DNA of 35,840 nt from the NCBI RefSeq assembly GCF_022711995.1, contig NZ_JALAHI010000065.1, forward strand, positions 1 to 35,840. Direction: 5' to 3'. The translations under genes were made by a program, and so were the position numbers. Positions 1 to 8,653 of the stretch are shown here, piece after piece. This DNA comes from Enterococcus sp. (GTDB lineage: Bacteria; Bacillota; Bacilli; Lactobacillales; Enterococcaceae). The stretch's first letter is position 1; every line of letters starts with the position of its first letter. The notes beneath the pieces were generated by a model. The model was given only the letters and a program-made list of their open reading frames with translations, did no database searches and was not told the DNA's origin.

Positions 1-14
1 ATATATCTTTGTAA

Positions 15-134
15 AATATAAAAAGTATTAAATTTCATAAAACAAATGGATTTACTGAGTTCGGAAAACTAGAGCATATTGGAGAAAAATTTGGAAGAAC
101 CTTTGGGATAGTATGGATGGAAAAGAGAATATAA
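15..134 (+). pseudogene. Probable GNAT acetyltransferase C-terminal remnant
   Basis: The frame starting at base 15 reads about 39 residues to a TAA at 132-134. It contains the stretch GFTEFGKLEHIGEKFGR, which looks like the C-terminal end of GNAT-family N-acetyltransferases (a GF-x-E-x-G-x-L...KFGR pattern followed by a hydrophobic strand and a final ME/QK). An in-frame TAA at 12-14 and no start codon nearby indicate that the upstream part is missing or frameshifted. It could also be the end of a gene whose body lies in another frame to the left of the window. The family call rests on pattern resemblance only. Confidence 0.35.
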
Positions 135-152
135 GAATAGAAGAAATATAAA

Positions 153-187
153 GGAAGTGATTTCCCCCCAATTGGAAAATCACTTCC
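153..187. terminator. Hairpin after the acetyltransferase remnant
   Basis: GGAAGTGATTT (153-163) pairs with AAATCACTTCC (177-187), and inner CC/GG pairs extend the stem. It lies 19 bases after the stop codon of the remnant. No T-run follows, so it is at best a weak or Rho-independent-like terminator. Confidence 0.3.
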
Positions 188-376
188 AAATAGTGGTTTA
201 AACCGGAATATCATAAATATAGTGAAGTTAAATAGACTCATAAATGTTTATTTTTTTCTTGGGAGAGTAATGTATTTATTGGTAGATATACTGAGGTTAA
301 TTTTTTTGCAAATCGTTTGCTAAGAAGAGTTTTTTATTTAGCCAATGACTAATGAGGGATAAAAGGATGTGGTTTC

Positions 377-796
377 TTGAAACTAAGTTTTTCTAGAGTT
401 TTTATCAAAGATATGTCAGGAGATATTCTTGTGCTAAGAGATAGGAAAGGAATGTGGAATATTCCTGGAGGAAAACAAGAACTGGGTGAGAGATCAATTG
501 ATTGCGCTATTCGTGAAGTAAAGGAAGAGACAAATATTGAAGTTTCTAATTTATCCATAATTTATGAAAGTAATTTAACTTTTGATGGTGTTGAGTGGGA
601 AGCACACTTTTATTTTGCAAATTATGCTAAGGGTAAACCGACGCTAAATGAGCCCAATAAAATTAAAGGAATTCAATTTATCGATGATTTGAGCACGGTT
701 AATTTTTCTTCTGGATTAGCTCCATTATTGGATTATTTAAGCAACTATAAAGTTCTAGATAATAAGACAACTCAATGGGAAACCAACGTCCTTTGA
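377..796 (+). CDS. NUDIX hydrolase
   Basis: A 139-residue protein of the NUDIX superfamily, which hydrolyses nucleoside diphosphates linked to another moiety. The NUDIX box G-x5-E-x7-REV-x-EE is visible at about residues 32-54 (GGKQELGE followed by REVKEETNI); the usual Gly near the end of the box is Asn here. The N-terminal strand and WNIPGGK are also typical. The start is TTG 377, since no in-frame ATG is available and AAAGGA lies about 11 bases upstream. The gene is isolated, AT-rich and flanked by long non-coding stretches, unlike the housekeeping block downstream. Its substrate cannot be predicted; a nucleotide-cleaning or MutT-like role is possible but unproven. Confidence 0.85.
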   Translation: MKLSFSRVFIKDMSGDILVLRDRKGMWNIPGGKQELGERSIDCAIREVKEETNIEVSNLSIIYESNLTFDGVEWEAHFYFANYAKGKPTLNEPNKIKGIQFIDDLSTVNFSSGLAPLLDYLSNYKVLDNKTTQWETNVL

Positions 797-847
797 CGAA
801 ACTGAAGACTAGCTTTGATTGGGAGGGGATGAAAAGAGTCGCGATAC

Positions 848-889
848 GAGAGTTTCTTCGCAGATGCAAGTTAATGCGAAGAAACTCTC
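848..889. repeat. Perfect 15-bp inverted repeat (strong hairpin)
   Basis: GAGAGTTTCTTCGCA (848-862) and TGCGAAGAAACTCTC (875-889) are perfect complements separated by 12 bases. Partly complementary GGGAGGGGA (821-829) and TCCCTTCCC (890-898) could lengthen the stem. It starts about 50 bases after the NUDIX stop and could end that transcript, although no T-run follows. It could also be part of a small mobile or repetitive element. Confidence 0.6.
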
Positions 890-974
890 TCCCTTCCCAA
901 AAAGAAGCGTTAACTAAATATGCTGAATGCCTAGAGTAGAAAATAGTTGATTACTATTCTGTTGAAGGGTTATC

Positions 975-1011
975 CGACAAAACTTAGATAGGCCCTATCT
1001 AAATTTTGTCG
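975..1011. repeat. 37-base near-perfect palindrome
   Basis: CGACAAAACTTAGATAGG (975-992) and CCTATCTAAATTTTGTCG (994-1011) are complementary except for one position, around a single central base. The A-tract and T-tract sides could make it a short bidirectional terminator. Its length and symmetry also fit the fused ends of an inserted element or a protein-binding site. It lies between the NUDIX gene and a decayed minus-strand frame. Confidence 0.55.
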
Positions 1012-1043
1012 CACCGATATCATGTAACATAGGATCATAGTCT

Positions 1044-1345
1044 TCACACACAGTCGGAACCGTTTAATTCATAATGAATAGGAACCTCAGTTAGATCTTC
1101 TAATGAAAATACTTTGAGACCTTGCTTTTTCTGCGCTAAAAAGAATATACTGTAATGATTTTCTGGCTTCTATTCTTTCGCGAAATCGATTAACTGATAG
1201 GATACGTTCCAACTCAGCACACTTAGTTCAAAGAGCTCTATCAAGTAAGCGACTAAAGCAAAGCGGCATGCCTTTTTCCTTAGATTATTATCTCTAGAGG
1301 AGCATACTGTAGTATAAATTTGTACGGTGATGTGAGAGGGATTGC
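1044..1345 (-). pseudogene. Possible decayed reading frame of unknown family
   Basis: On the minus strand an open frame ends at 1044-1046 and is broken by one TAG at 1170-1172. The 41 codons after the break include LAQKKQGLKVFSLEDLTEVP, and the part before it includes RFALVAYLIELFELSV; both have protein-like composition. No start codon with a ribosome binding site is evident, and I recognise no family. The rest of 797-1423 shows only the inverted repeats listed separately. Confidence 0.25.
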
Positions 1346-1423
1346 AAACCTAAGCGTTCACATCTCGACTTGATTGAATTGATGGATTTTCTGCTAGCAA
1401 TTTGGCTAAAGAAGAGGAACTCC

Positions 1424-1452
1424 TTGAAAGAGCAGGAAAGAGCAGTTATAAT
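1424..1452 (+). promoter_or_regulatory. Sigma-A promoter of the cysteine desulfurase-thiI operon
   Basis: TTGAAA (1424-1429), a 17-base spacer and TATAAT (1447-1452). Transcription would begin near 1459, which rules out any start codon upstream of that and supports the TTG start at 1486. Confidence 0.75.
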
Positions 1453-1485
1453 GGGAAAGAATTTTTCAAAGAAAGGGTCCTAGCA

Positions 1486-2631
1486 TTGATTTATTTTGAC
1501 AATAGCGCCACAACTGCAATTTATCCGCAAGCATTAGATACATATGTAAAAGTTAGTCAGCGTATTATCGGCAACCCTTCAAGTCTTCACGATCTTGGCA
1601 GCCAAGCCAGCCGTCTTTTGGAGCAATCTCGGGCACAAATTGCTGAGTTGCTGCAAGTTTCTGCTTCAGAGATTTGGTTTACCAGTGGGGGGACGGAAGG
1701 AGACAATTGGGTCTTAAAAGGCACCGCAATCGCTAAAAAAGCCTATGGCAATCACTTGATCATCTCCGGTATCGAACATCCGGCAGTCAGCGAGACCGCG
1801 GAACAGTTGAAGGAACTTGGGTTTGATGTGAGTATCGCACCTGTTACTTCCGCTGGATTTGTCGATGTCGCTGCTTTGCAGCAACTGATTCGAAAGGAAA
1901 CGATTCTTGTTTCTGTGATGGCAGTCAACAACGAAATTGGTTCGATCCAGCCAATCAATCAAATTGCTGAAATCTTAGCTGAACACCCTCGCATTCACTT
2001 CCATGTGGATGCGGTCCAAGCCATCGCAAAAGTCGATCAGGAGCAATGGCTGCCCCAACGAGTGGATTTTGCCACGTTTTCTGCCCATAAGTTTCATGGT
2101 CCTCGGGGCGTTGGCTTTATTTATTGGAAAAAAGGCCGTAAGCTGGCACCTTTGATGACCGGTGGCGGACAAGAACAAAATCAGCGCAGTGGCACCGAGA
2201 ACTTACCAGCGATCGTCGCGATGTCTAAAGCATTACGACTGGCAATGGAACAAAAAGCTGCCCGCCCTAATCACGTAGGTTTGCTGAAAGGCTATCTTTT
2301 AGATGCATTATCTGCCTATGAGAAAGTGACGGTGTTTTCTGGAAGGGAAGATTTTGCGCCCCATATTCTTTGTTTCTCATTAGAAGGAATCAGAGGAGAA
2401 GTGTTGGTCCATGCCTTTGAAGAAAAGCAGATTTATCTTTCAACGACTAGTGCCTGCTCTTCCCGTAAGAAGATGGCCAGCAGCACATTACACGCCATGC
2501 ATGTGCCTAGTCGCTTAGCTACTTCTGCTGTTCGGGTCAGCTTGGATGAAAGCAACACAATGGCTGAAGTCGAACAATTTCTAATCGTGTTCAATCAGCT
2601 GTATCAAAAGTTCTCAAAATTAAGTCACTAA
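1486..2631 (+). CDS. iscS: Cysteine desulfurase (NifS/IscS family, ThiI partner)
   Basis: A 381-residue PLP enzyme that takes sulfur from L-cysteine as an enzyme-bound persulfide and leaves alanine. It begins [10 protein letters not shown] as in the family. The PLP-stacking His is at 98 (IEHPA), the PLP-binding Asp at 175 (HVDAVQ), the Schiff-base Lys at 202 (SAHKFHG) and the catalytic Cys at 324 (SACSS). The frame is open from 1402, but the promoter at 1424-1452 and GAAAGGG at 1471-1477 select TTG 1486. It lies 43 bases before thiI, as in the Bacillus nifZ-thiI pair, so its main task is probably sulfur delivery to ThiI for 4-thiouridine in tRNA and possibly thiamine. No IscU or SufU gene is nearby, so a general Fe-S role is less likely. 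Confidence 0.92.
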   Translation: MIYFDNSATTAIYPQALDTYVKVSQRIIGNPSSLHDLGSQASRLLEQSRAQIAELLQVSASEIWFTSGGTEGDNWVLKGTAIAKKAYGNHLIISGIEHPAVSETAEQLKELGFDVSIAPVTSAGFVDVAALQQLIRKETILVSVMAVNNEIGSIQPINQIAEILAEHPRIHFHVDAVQAIAKVDQEQWLPQRVDFATFSAHKFHGPRGVGFIYWKKGRKLAPLMTGGGQEQNQRSGTENLPAIVAMSKALRLAMEQKAARPNHVGLLKGYLLDALSAYEKVTVFSGREDFAPHILCFSLEGIRGEVLVHAFEEKQIYLSTTSACSSRKKMASSTLHAMHVPSRLATSAVRVSLDESNTMAEVEQFLIVFNQLYQKFSKLSH

Positions 2632-2674
2632 GAGTCAAGTTAACCACTTAACGACAGACAAAGGAGTTTTACTC

Positions 2675-3874
2675 GTGAATTATACAGAAATCATGGTTCG
2701 CTACGGCGAATTATCCACCAAAGGAAAAAACCGCCGCAGTTTTATTATGCAGCTGGCGGAAAATGTGAAGCGAACACTAGCGGATTTCCCCAAAGTCAAA
2801 ATTCATGCGGAACGCGATCGGATGCATTTATTGCTGAATGGCGAAGACAGTCAGGCGATCATTTTGAAGTTACAGAAAGTCTTCGGGATCCAAAACTTTT
2901 CACCTAGTATTCGGGTCGAAAAAGATATTGACGTGCTAAAAGCAGCCGTTCAAGACGTGATGAGCGAAATTTATACTGGAACGGAAACTTTCAAAATCAC
3001 GGCTAAGCGCAGTGACCATCAATTTGTCCAAGACAGCAATCAATTGAATTTGACACTAGGAAATGCGGTATTCGATCGTTTCCCAGAAATCAAAGTCCAA
3101 ATGAAAAAGCCAGATATCAATCTGCGGGTAGAGATCCGCATGGATGGTGCCTACCTTTCTTATGAAACCATCCAAGGGGCAGGTGGCTTGCCAGTAGGGA
3201 CGAGCGGGAAAGGAATGCTGATGCTGTCAGGCGGGATCGATTCCCCTGTAGCCGGCTATTTTGCGATGAAACGCGGGGTAGAGATCGAAGCGGTCCATTT
3301 TGCAAGTCCTCCTTACACCAGTGAACAAGCATTGCAAAAGGCAAAAGATCTGACCAAGAAGCTAACCCCTTATGTTGGTGGCATTCAGTTTATTGAAGTG
3401 CCCTTCACTGAGGTTCAAGAAGAAATCAAGAAGCATGTGCCCCAAGGTTATTGGATGACGATCACTCGTCGGATGATGCTGCGACTTACAGATGCAATTC
3501 GGGAAGCACGCCATGGATTGATCATTTTGAATGGGGAATCCCTCGGACAAGTCGCTTCACAAACATTACAAAGTATGGTGGCCATCAATGAAGTCACCAA
3601 TACACCGATCATTCGTCCGGTGGCAACGATGGATAAATTGGAAATCATTGATGTCGCTCAGGAAATCGATACCTTTGAATTGGCAATCCAACCATTTGAA
3701 GACTGCTGCACGATTTTCGCACCGCCACAGCCTAAGACAAGACCTAAGCTGGAGAAAGTCCACTTGTATGAAGAACGCCTAGATATAGCAGGCATGATGG
3801 AACGGGCGTTAGCTGGTTTGAAGATCGAAGAGATCCAAGCAGCTGAACAAGCAGAATTCGCTGATTTTCTTTGA
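2675..3874 (+). CDS. thiI: tRNA 4-thiouridine synthase ThiI
   Basis: A 399-residue enzyme that adenylates uridine 8 of tRNA and replaces the oxygen with sulfur; related enzymes also serve thiazole synthesis. It has an N-terminal ferredoxin-like region, a THUMP domain at about 60-165, and a PP-loop ATP pyrophosphatase motif SGGIDS at 185-190. A Cys pair at 344-345 (FEDCCTIF) lies in the conserved C-terminal part. The rhodanese domain of enterobacterial ThiI is absent, which is normal in Firmicutes and means the upstream cysteine desulfurase probably donates sulfur directly. The start is GTG 2675 with AAGGAG at 2661-2666. A terminator follows at 3950. Confidence 0.95.
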   Translation: MNYTEIMVRYGELSTKGKNRRSFIMQLAENVKRTLADFPKVKIHAERDRMHLLLNGEDSQAIILKLQKVFGIQNFSPSIRVEKDIDVLKAAVQDVMSEIYTGTETFKITAKRSDHQFVQDSNQLNLTLGNAVFDRFPEIKVQMKKPDINLRVEIRMDGAYLSYETIQGAGGLPVGTSGKGMLMLSGGIDSPVAGYFAMKRGVEIEAVHFASPPYTSEQALQKAKDLTKKLTPYVGGIQFIEVPFTEVQEEIKKHVPQGYWMTITRRMMLRLTDAIREARHGLIILNGESLGQVASQTLQSMVAINEVTNTPIIRPVATMDKLEIIDVAQEIDTFELAIQPFEDCCTIFAPPQPKTRPKLEKVHLYEERLDIAGMMERALAGLKIEEIQAAEQAEFADFL

Positions 3875-3949
3875 TTTTTTAGCAAAATTGCACGGTTTGC
3901 TGTCAGCCTGTAAAACCCAAAGGTGCAGATCGATAAGACAGATAATGCC

Positions 3950-3992
3950 AAGATGGCTAGGAGGGCAATGCCTAACTAGCCATCTTTTTTTT
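3950..3992 (+). terminator. Terminator after thiI
   Basis: AGATGGCTAG (3951-3960) pairs with CTAGCCATCT (3976-3985), the loop contains further GGGC/GCC pairing, and a run of eight Ts follows (3985-3992). Confidence 0.9.
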
Positions 3993-4071
3993 GCGAATAG
4001 AGCAGGTTGTGAAAGCTGCAACACAGGCGATTTTTTGACTAGCCGGTGGAGGTGAAGTTTGTGAAAATTAC

Positions 4072-4100
4072 TTGCTATTCGCTGGAGGGCATGCTAAACT
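4072..4100 (+). promoter_or_regulatory. Likely rex promoter
   Basis: TTGCTA (4072-4077), 17 bases, TAAACT (4095-4100), with a TG two bases before the -10 giving an extended -10. It lies 36 bases before the rex start codon. Confidence 0.5.
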
Positions 4101-4136
4101 CGATATGTGAACATTTTAACAAGGAGGACGGAAACC

Positions 4137-4784
4137 ATGGAAGCATTAAGAGAAAAAAAACTTCCGAAAGCAACAGCGAAACGTCTGCCTGCTTATTTAA
4201 GGCATTTAAAATTTTTGGATGCATCAGGCGTCCATCGAATCAAATCAAAAGAATTTGCTGAAATCACGCAAGTTCCTTCCGCAACGATTCGCCGTGACTT
4301 TTCCCATCTAGGAGAATTGGGGCGAAGCGGTTATGGGTATGAAGTTCCTTACTTGATTGAAGTTTTTAGCCATATTTTAGAAACGAATGAAGCAAAAAAC
4401 ATTGCTTTAGTAGGGTTTGGTAATTTAGGAAAGGCTTTGGCAAACAATAATTTTCGACGCAATGAAAATCTTTCCATCGTTGCTGTGTTTGATAATGATC
4501 CCCAATTGATCGGTAAGACCATTGACGGTCATTATGTTTATGGAATGGAAGAATTAGCTGAGGTCATTCAGGAAAAAGAAATCACTGTAGCTATTTCCAC
4601 CGTACCTAGTCAATATTCGCAAGCAGCAATCGATACGATCGTAGAGAGCGGCATCACGGCGATTTTAAATTTTGCTCCAGATCGGGTCAATGTTCCTAAA
4701 AATGTGAATATCCAGTACATCGATTTGACCACGGAATTACAGACATTGATTTTCTTTGACAATACTTATTCGCAAAAATCGTAG
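4137..4784 (+). CDS. rex: Redox-sensing transcriptional repressor Rex
   Basis: A 215-residue repressor that senses the NADH/NAD+ ratio and releases DNA when NADH rises, controlling fermentation and anaerobic genes. A winged-helix N-terminus contains the recognition segment VPSATIRRDFSHLGELG (about 46-62). A Rossmann domain follows with GFGNLG at 93-98 for NAD(H), and the C-terminal helix supports domain-swapped dimers. The frame is open from GTG 4107, but AAGGAGG (4121-4127) nine bases before ATG 4137 sets the start, giving the usual family length. The gene is flanked by its own promoter and followed by tpx, linking redox sensing and peroxide defence by position. Confidence 0.95.
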   Translation: MEALREKKLPKATAKRLPAYLRHLKFLDASGVHRIKSKEFAEITQVPSATIRRDFSHLGELGRSGYGYEVPYLIEVFSHILETNEAKNIALVGFGNLGKALANNNFRRNENLSIVAVFDNDPQLIGKTIDGHYVYGMEELAEVIQEKEITVAISTVPSQYSQAAIDTIVESGITAILNFAPDRVNVPKNVNIQYIDLTTELQTLIFFDNTYSQKS

Positions 4785-4800
4785 GTTTTGAGCAAAATCT

Positions 4801-4829
4801 TTTGGCTTTTGCTGTATCTTTCCTATACT
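4801..4829 (+). promoter_or_regulatory. Likely tpx promoter
   Basis: TTTGGC (4801-4806), 17 bases, TATACT (4824-4829), 27 bases before the tpx ATG. AGAGGAG lies just before the start codon. The -35 is weak. Confidence 0.45.
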
Positions 4830-4856
4830 TTAAGAAAAGGTTAGAGGAGTGAGAAT

Positions 4857-5351
4857 ATGCAAGTAACACGTAAAGGAACCATTTATGATGTACCTGGCAC
4901 GCAGCCAAAAGTTGGCGATCAAGCCAAAGAATTTCAGCTGAAAAGCTTAGAGGACAAAGATTATCGCTTGGCTGATTTTTTAGGGAAGCCAACGATTTTA
5001 AGTATCGTTCCCGACATTGATACCCGAGTCTGTGCATTGCAGACAAAGCGATTCAATGAAGAAGCAAGCAAAATCGCTGAGGTCAATTTTGTGACAATAT
5101 CGAACAATACGAAAGAAGAACAGGCGAACTGGTGTGGAAAAGAAGGCATCGACATGCTGATGCTGCATGATCCAGAAAATACGTTTGGAGAAACCTATCA
5201 AATCATGATTCCAGAATTGGGTCATTTCGCCCGCGCGATTTTTGTCTTAGATGAAAACGGGGTGATTCGCTATGAAGAGATCGTTCCTGAAATCTCTCAT
5301 GAACCGGATTACCAAGCCGCTTTATCCGCTGCCCGCTCAATCGCTGTTTGA
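4857..5351 (+). CDS. tpx: Thiol peroxidase (Tpx, atypical 2-Cys peroxiredoxin)
   Basis: A 164-residue cytoplasmic peroxiredoxin that reduces hydrogen peroxide and alkyl hydroperoxides using thioredoxin. The peroxidatic Cys lies in DTRVCALQTKRFNEEA and the resolving Cys in NWCGKEG, the spacing of the Tpx subfamily. The C-terminal part LGHFARAIFVLDENGVIRYEE is also typical. Start ATG 4857 follows AGAGGAG. The stop codon overlaps the -35 element of the downstream valS leader promoter. The neighbour rex suggests a redox-related locus, but no shared transcript is needed since each has a promoter. Confidence 0.94.
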   Translation: MQVTRKGTIYDVPGTQPKVGDQAKEFQLKSLEDKDYRLADFLGKPTILSIVPDIDTRVCALQTKRFNEEASKIAEVNFVTISNNTKEEQANWCGKEGIDMLMLHDPENTFGETYQIMIPELGHFARAIFVLDENGVIRYEEIVPEISHEPDYQAALSAARSIAV

Positions 5352-5376
5352 CTTTCAAAAAGGTTCATTGTAGAAT
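5348..5376 (+). promoter_or_regulatory. Promoter of the valS T-box leader
   Basis: TTGACT (5348-5353), 17 bases, TAGAAT (5371-5376). The -35 overlaps the tpx stop codon (5349-5351). Transcription would begin near 5383. Confidence 0.75.
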
Positions 5377-5382
5377 GAAAAA

Positions 5383-5644
5383 GATCAATTGAAAGAAGAC
5401 AAGGATCAAGAGGAGTATCAGCTGTACTGCTTTGCAGAGAGAAGACCAAGAGGTGTAAGGTCTTCAGCAGGAATCTGAGAAGGTAGCTTGAGAGTCTTTG
5501 ATTGGAACGACAGGTGATAACTTGTTCAGTAGAATCAAACGCTTCGTGACCGTTAACTCACGCCAAGAGGTAGAGAAATCTACAATTTAGGTGGTACCGC
5601 GTATTTGCGTCCTAAAATGCTTCGGCATTTTAGGACTTTTTTTT
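5383..5644 (+). promoter_or_regulatory. T-box riboswitch of valS
   Basis: This leader senses uncharged tRNA-Val and allows read-through into valS when valine charging is low. The T-box core AGGTGGTACCGCG is at 5589-5601, with TGGT (5592-5595) able to pair with the ACCA end of tRNA-Val. Stem I shows the AGAGA bulge and a GGTGTAA distal loop between GAAGACC and GGTCTTC. A valine codon GTA at 5483-5485, followed by a purine, is the likely specifier. TTTAGG (5586-5591) and CCTAAA (5611-5616) form the antiterminator that competes with the terminator at 5609-5644. Confidence 0.93.
5609..5644 (+). terminator. T-box leader terminator
   Basis: GTCCTAAAATGC (5609-5620), TTCG loop, GCATTTTAGGAC (5625-5636) and eight Ts (5637-5644). 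Its 5' arm is shared with the antiterminator. Confidence 0.95.
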
Positions 5645-5701
5645 ATTTCAACTGTCCAACGGTCTTTCATGAACGGATCAAAAAAAGTAGGAGGTAATAA
5701 A

Positions 5702-8341
5702 ATGTCTGATAACTTATCAACAAAGTACAACCCGCAAGAAGTCGAAGCGGGGCGCTATCAAGAATGGTTAGACAAAGATTTATTCAAACCAAGTGGTGAT
5801 CAAAAGGCAGAACCTTATTCAATCGTTATTCCCCCACCAAATGTTACGGGGAAACTGCACTTAGGCCATGCCTGGGATACCACCCTTCAAGACATCATCA
5901 TTCGCCAAAAACGGATGCAAGGGTTTGATACATTGTGGATGCCAGGGATGGACCATGCCGGAATCGCAACCCAAGCAAAAGTTGAGGAAAAGCTAAGAGA
6001 ACAAGGAATTTCCCGTTATGACCTTGGTCGTGAAAAATTTGTTGACCAAGTGTGGGAATGGAAAGAAGAATATGCAGGACATATTCGCGAGCAATGGGCA
6101 AAACTAGGATTGTCTCTTGACTATAGTCGAGAACGATTCACATTAGACGATGGATTGTCAGATGCTGTCCGTAAAGTCTTCGTAACTCTTTATGAAAAAG
6201 ACTTGATCTATCGCGGCGAATATATCATCAACTGGGATCCCCAAGCACGCACGGCATTGTCGGATATCGAAGTAATTCACAAAGATATCGAAGGGGCTTT
6301 TTACCACATGACCTATGAACTAGCTGACGGTTCCGGCACCGTGGAGATTGCCACCACTCGTCCAGAAACAATGCTAGGAGATACAGCGATCGCTGTCCAT
6401 CCAGAAGATGAACGCTACCAAGAACTGATCGGCAAAAAGGTTATTTTACCATTAGTCAATAAAGAAATCCCAATCATTGCAGATACCTACGTGGATCAAG
6501 AATTTGGAACAGGTGTGGTAAAAATCACCCCTGCCCATGATCCTAACGACTTTGAAGTCGGTAACCGCCATGACTTGCCTCGGGTCAATGTCATGAATGA
6601 TGATGGAACCATGAATGACTTAGCCGGAAAATATGCTGGCATGGATCGTTTTGCAGCGCGTAAAGCGATCGTCAAAGATTTGGAAGCCATCGGACGTTTA
6701 TTAAAGATTGAAAAAATGATCCATAGTGTCGGCCATTCAGAAAGAACCGGTGTCGTTGTTGAACCTCGTTTGTCTACGCAATGGTTTGTCAAAATGGGAA
6801 CGTTGGCTAAAGAAGCGATCGATAACCAATCTACGGATCAAGCAGTCGAGTTCTTCCCACCGCGCTTCAATCAAACCTTCTTGCGCTGGATGGAAAATAT
6901 TCATGACTGGGTTATTTCCCGACAATTGTGGTGGGGACATCAAATTCCTGCTTGGTACCACAATGAAACTGGTGAAATGTATGTGGGCTTAGAAGCACCG
7001 GCAGATGCCGAAAACTGGACACAGGATCCTGACGTACTGGATACTTGGTTTAGCTCCGCATTATGGCCATTTTCTACCATGGGCTGGCCAGATGAAAATA
7101 GTGCTGATTATCAGCGTTATTTCCCAACCAATACGCTAGTTACAGGCTACGACATCATTGCTTTCTGGGTAAGCCGCATGATTTTCCAAAGCTTGGAATT
7201 CACAGGCAAGCGACCATTTGAAAATGTGCTGATCCATGGTCTGATTCGTGATGAACAAGGCCGTAAAATGAGTAAGTCATTAGGGAACGGGATCGATCCG
7301 ATGGAAGTCATCGAAAAATATGGCGCCGATGCATTGCGCTGGTTCTTATCAAATGGCTCTGCACCAGGACAAGATGTTCGCTTCAGCTATGAAAAAATGG
7401 ATGCTGCTTGGAACTTCATCAACAAAATTTGGAATGCGTCTCGTTTTGTTTTGATGAATGTTGAAGGCATGACGGTAGCAGATATCGATTTCTCTGGCGA
7501 AAAATCCGTAGCGGACCGTTGGATCTTAACCCGGTTAAATGAAACGATCGAGAAAGTCACGGAATTGTTTGATCGCTTTGAGTTCGGTGAAGCAGGTCGT
7601 CAATTATACAACTTCATTTGGGACGACTTTTGTGACTGGTATATCGAAATGAGTAAAGAAACCTTGTATGGCGAAAATGAAGCAGCTAAACAAGTCAATA
7701 AGAGTATTTTGGTTCATGTATTGGATCAAATCCTGCGTTTACTGCACCCAATCATGCCATTTGTCACAGAAGAAATTTGGAGCAAACTGCCTCATACAGG
7801 GGATTCACTTGTTGTAGCTGCTTATCCAGAAGTTCAGCCAGAATGGACCGATGAGAAAGCTGCCCAAGGGATGGAAGTGTTGAAAGAATTGATTCGTTCC
7901 GTCCGCAATATTCGGGCGGAAGTCAACACACCGCTTTCTAAGCCAATCACATTGCTGATCCAAACCAACGATGTTGCGATCGAAACCTTCTTGATCACCA
8001 ACAAAAACTATATCGAACGCTTCTGCAATCCAGAAGAGCTAGTGATCTCCAATAAGCTGGAAGCACCGGAACTGGCGATGTCAGCCATCTTATCCGGAGC
8101 AACCATCTACTTGCCGTTAGCCGGTTTGATCAATATTGAAGAAGAAATCAGCCGTTTAGAAAAAGAATTGGCGAAATTCACTCAAGAAGTCAAACGGGTA
8201 CAAGGGAAATTAGCCAACGAACGTTTCGTTGCCAATGCTCCTGAAGAAGTTGTGGCGCAAGAGCGAGAAAAAGAAGCCGATTATTTGGATAAACAAAAAG
8301 CAGTTCAAGAACGAATCGAGCAATTGCGTACGATTCAATAA
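5702..8341 (+). CDS. valS: Valine--tRNA ligase
   Basis: An 879-residue class I aminoacyl-tRNA synthetase that charges tRNA-Val and edits mischarged threonine. The HIGH motif is HLGH at 53-56 ([13 protein letters not shown]), the CP1 editing domain contains [10 protein letters not shown], and the KMSKS loop is at 522-526. The anticodon-binding domain and a C-terminal coiled coil rich in Glu and Lys (the last 65 or so residues) follow. The frame is open from inside the T-box, but AGGAGG (5689-5694) selects ATG 5702. The T-box directly upstream makes expression respond to uncharged tRNA-Val. A hairpin at 8397 follows. Confidence 0.97.
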   Translation: MSDNLSTKYNPQEVEAGRYQEWLDKDLFKPSGDQKAEPYSIVIPPPNVTGKLHLGHAWDTTLQDIIIRQKRMQGFDTLWMPGMDHAGIATQAKVEEKLREQGISRYDLGREKFVDQVWEWKEEYAGHIREQWAKLGLSLDYSRERFTLDDGLSDAVRKVFVTLYEKDLIYRGEYIINWDPQARTALSDIEVIHKDIEGAFYHMTYELADGSGTVEIATTRPETMLGDTAIAVHPEDERYQELIGKKVILPLVNKEIPIIADTYVDQEFGTGVVKITPAHDPNDFEVGNRHDLPRVNVMNDDGTMNDLAGKYAGMDRFAARKAIVKDLEAIGRLLKIEKMIHSVGHSERTGVVVEPRLSTQWFVKMGTLAKEAIDNQSTDQAVEFFPPRFNQTFLRWMENIHDWVISRQLWWGHQIPAWYHNETGEMYVGLEAPADAENWTQDPDVLDTWFSSALWPFSTMGWPDENSADYQRYFPTNTLVTGYDIIAFWVSRMIFQSLEFTGKRPFENVLIHGLIRDEQGRKMSKSLGNGIDPMEVIEKYGADALRWFLSNGSAPGQDVRFSYEKMDAAWNFINKIWNASRFVLMNVEGMTVADIDFSGEKSVADRWILTRLNETIEKVTELFDRFEFGEAGRQLYNFIWDDFCDWYIEMSKETLYGENEAAKQVNKSILVHVLDQILRLLHPIMPFVTEEIWSKLPHTGDSLVVAAYPEVQPEWTDEKAAQGMEVLKELIRSVRNIRAEVNTPLSKPITLLIQTNDVAIETFLITNKNYIERFCNPEELVISNKLEAPELAMSAILSGATIYLPLAGLINIEEEISRLEKELAKFTQEVKRVQGKLANERFVANAPEEVVAQEREKEADYLDKQKAVQERIEQLRTIQ

Positions 8342-8396
8342 TCCTGTAACTAAAGGCCGCTGACCAAAGGGATTGCCCAACGCACCCTCAGCTAAC

Positions 8397-8447
8397 AACT
8401 ACCCGATCTATAGAGGAGGAACTTCCCGCTGTAGATCGGGTAGTTTT
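8397..8447 (+). terminator. Terminator after valS
   Basis: AACTACCCGATCTA (8397-8410) pairs perfectly with TAGATCGGGTAGTT (8432-8445), followed by a short T-run. The 21-base loop contains GAGGAGGAAC, a ribosome-binding-like sequence, with no start codon in reach. Confidence 0.75.
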
Positions 8448-8454
8448 CATATGG

Positions 8455-8580
8455 CGAGGCTGGGACAGAGGTGTTAAACTCCGAGAAATAAGGAGGAATA
8501 TACGGAATTTGATGTTCAAATTTTGGGGTATTCGACTTATTTACGAAGGAGTTGCTTCTGCTCCCGCCGTTTACACGCGT
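8455..8580. repeat. Probable dispersed intergenic repeat (GAGGCTGGGACA type)
   Basis: The segment opens with GAGGCTGGGACAG, a start common to small intergenic repeats in Lactobacillales genomes (from memory). It folds as one long imperfect hairpin. GTGTTAAAC (8471-8479) pairs with GTTTACAC (8569-8576), CTCCGAGAAATAAG (8479-8492) with the CTTATTT...AGGAG region (8535-8551), and AATTTGA with TCAAATT at the tip. No gene lies between valS and folC; the rest of 8342-8653 holds only the terminator and this repeat. Confidence 0.55.
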
Positions 8581-8653
8581 AGTGCCTAAGTAACAAAGAG
8601 TAGCATTAGGAAAAAAAGAAAAGATTTGCTAAAATGAACTTGAGGTGAAGAAC

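Noticed and set aside
308-320. GCAAA-TCG-TTTGC palindrome upstream of the NUDIX gene
   Set aside because: Five-base arms are too short to separate from chance in AT-rich DNA.
1714-1962. Minus-strand open frame inside the cysteine desulfurase gene
   Set aside because: It is a shadow of a well-supported gene with complete catalytic motifs, and it has no start signal.
4058-4075. Possible Rex operator TTGTGAAAATTAC upstream of the rex promoter
   Set aside because: Only one half-site (TTGTGA) is convincing; the TCACAA partner is missing, so autoregulation by Rex is not claimed.
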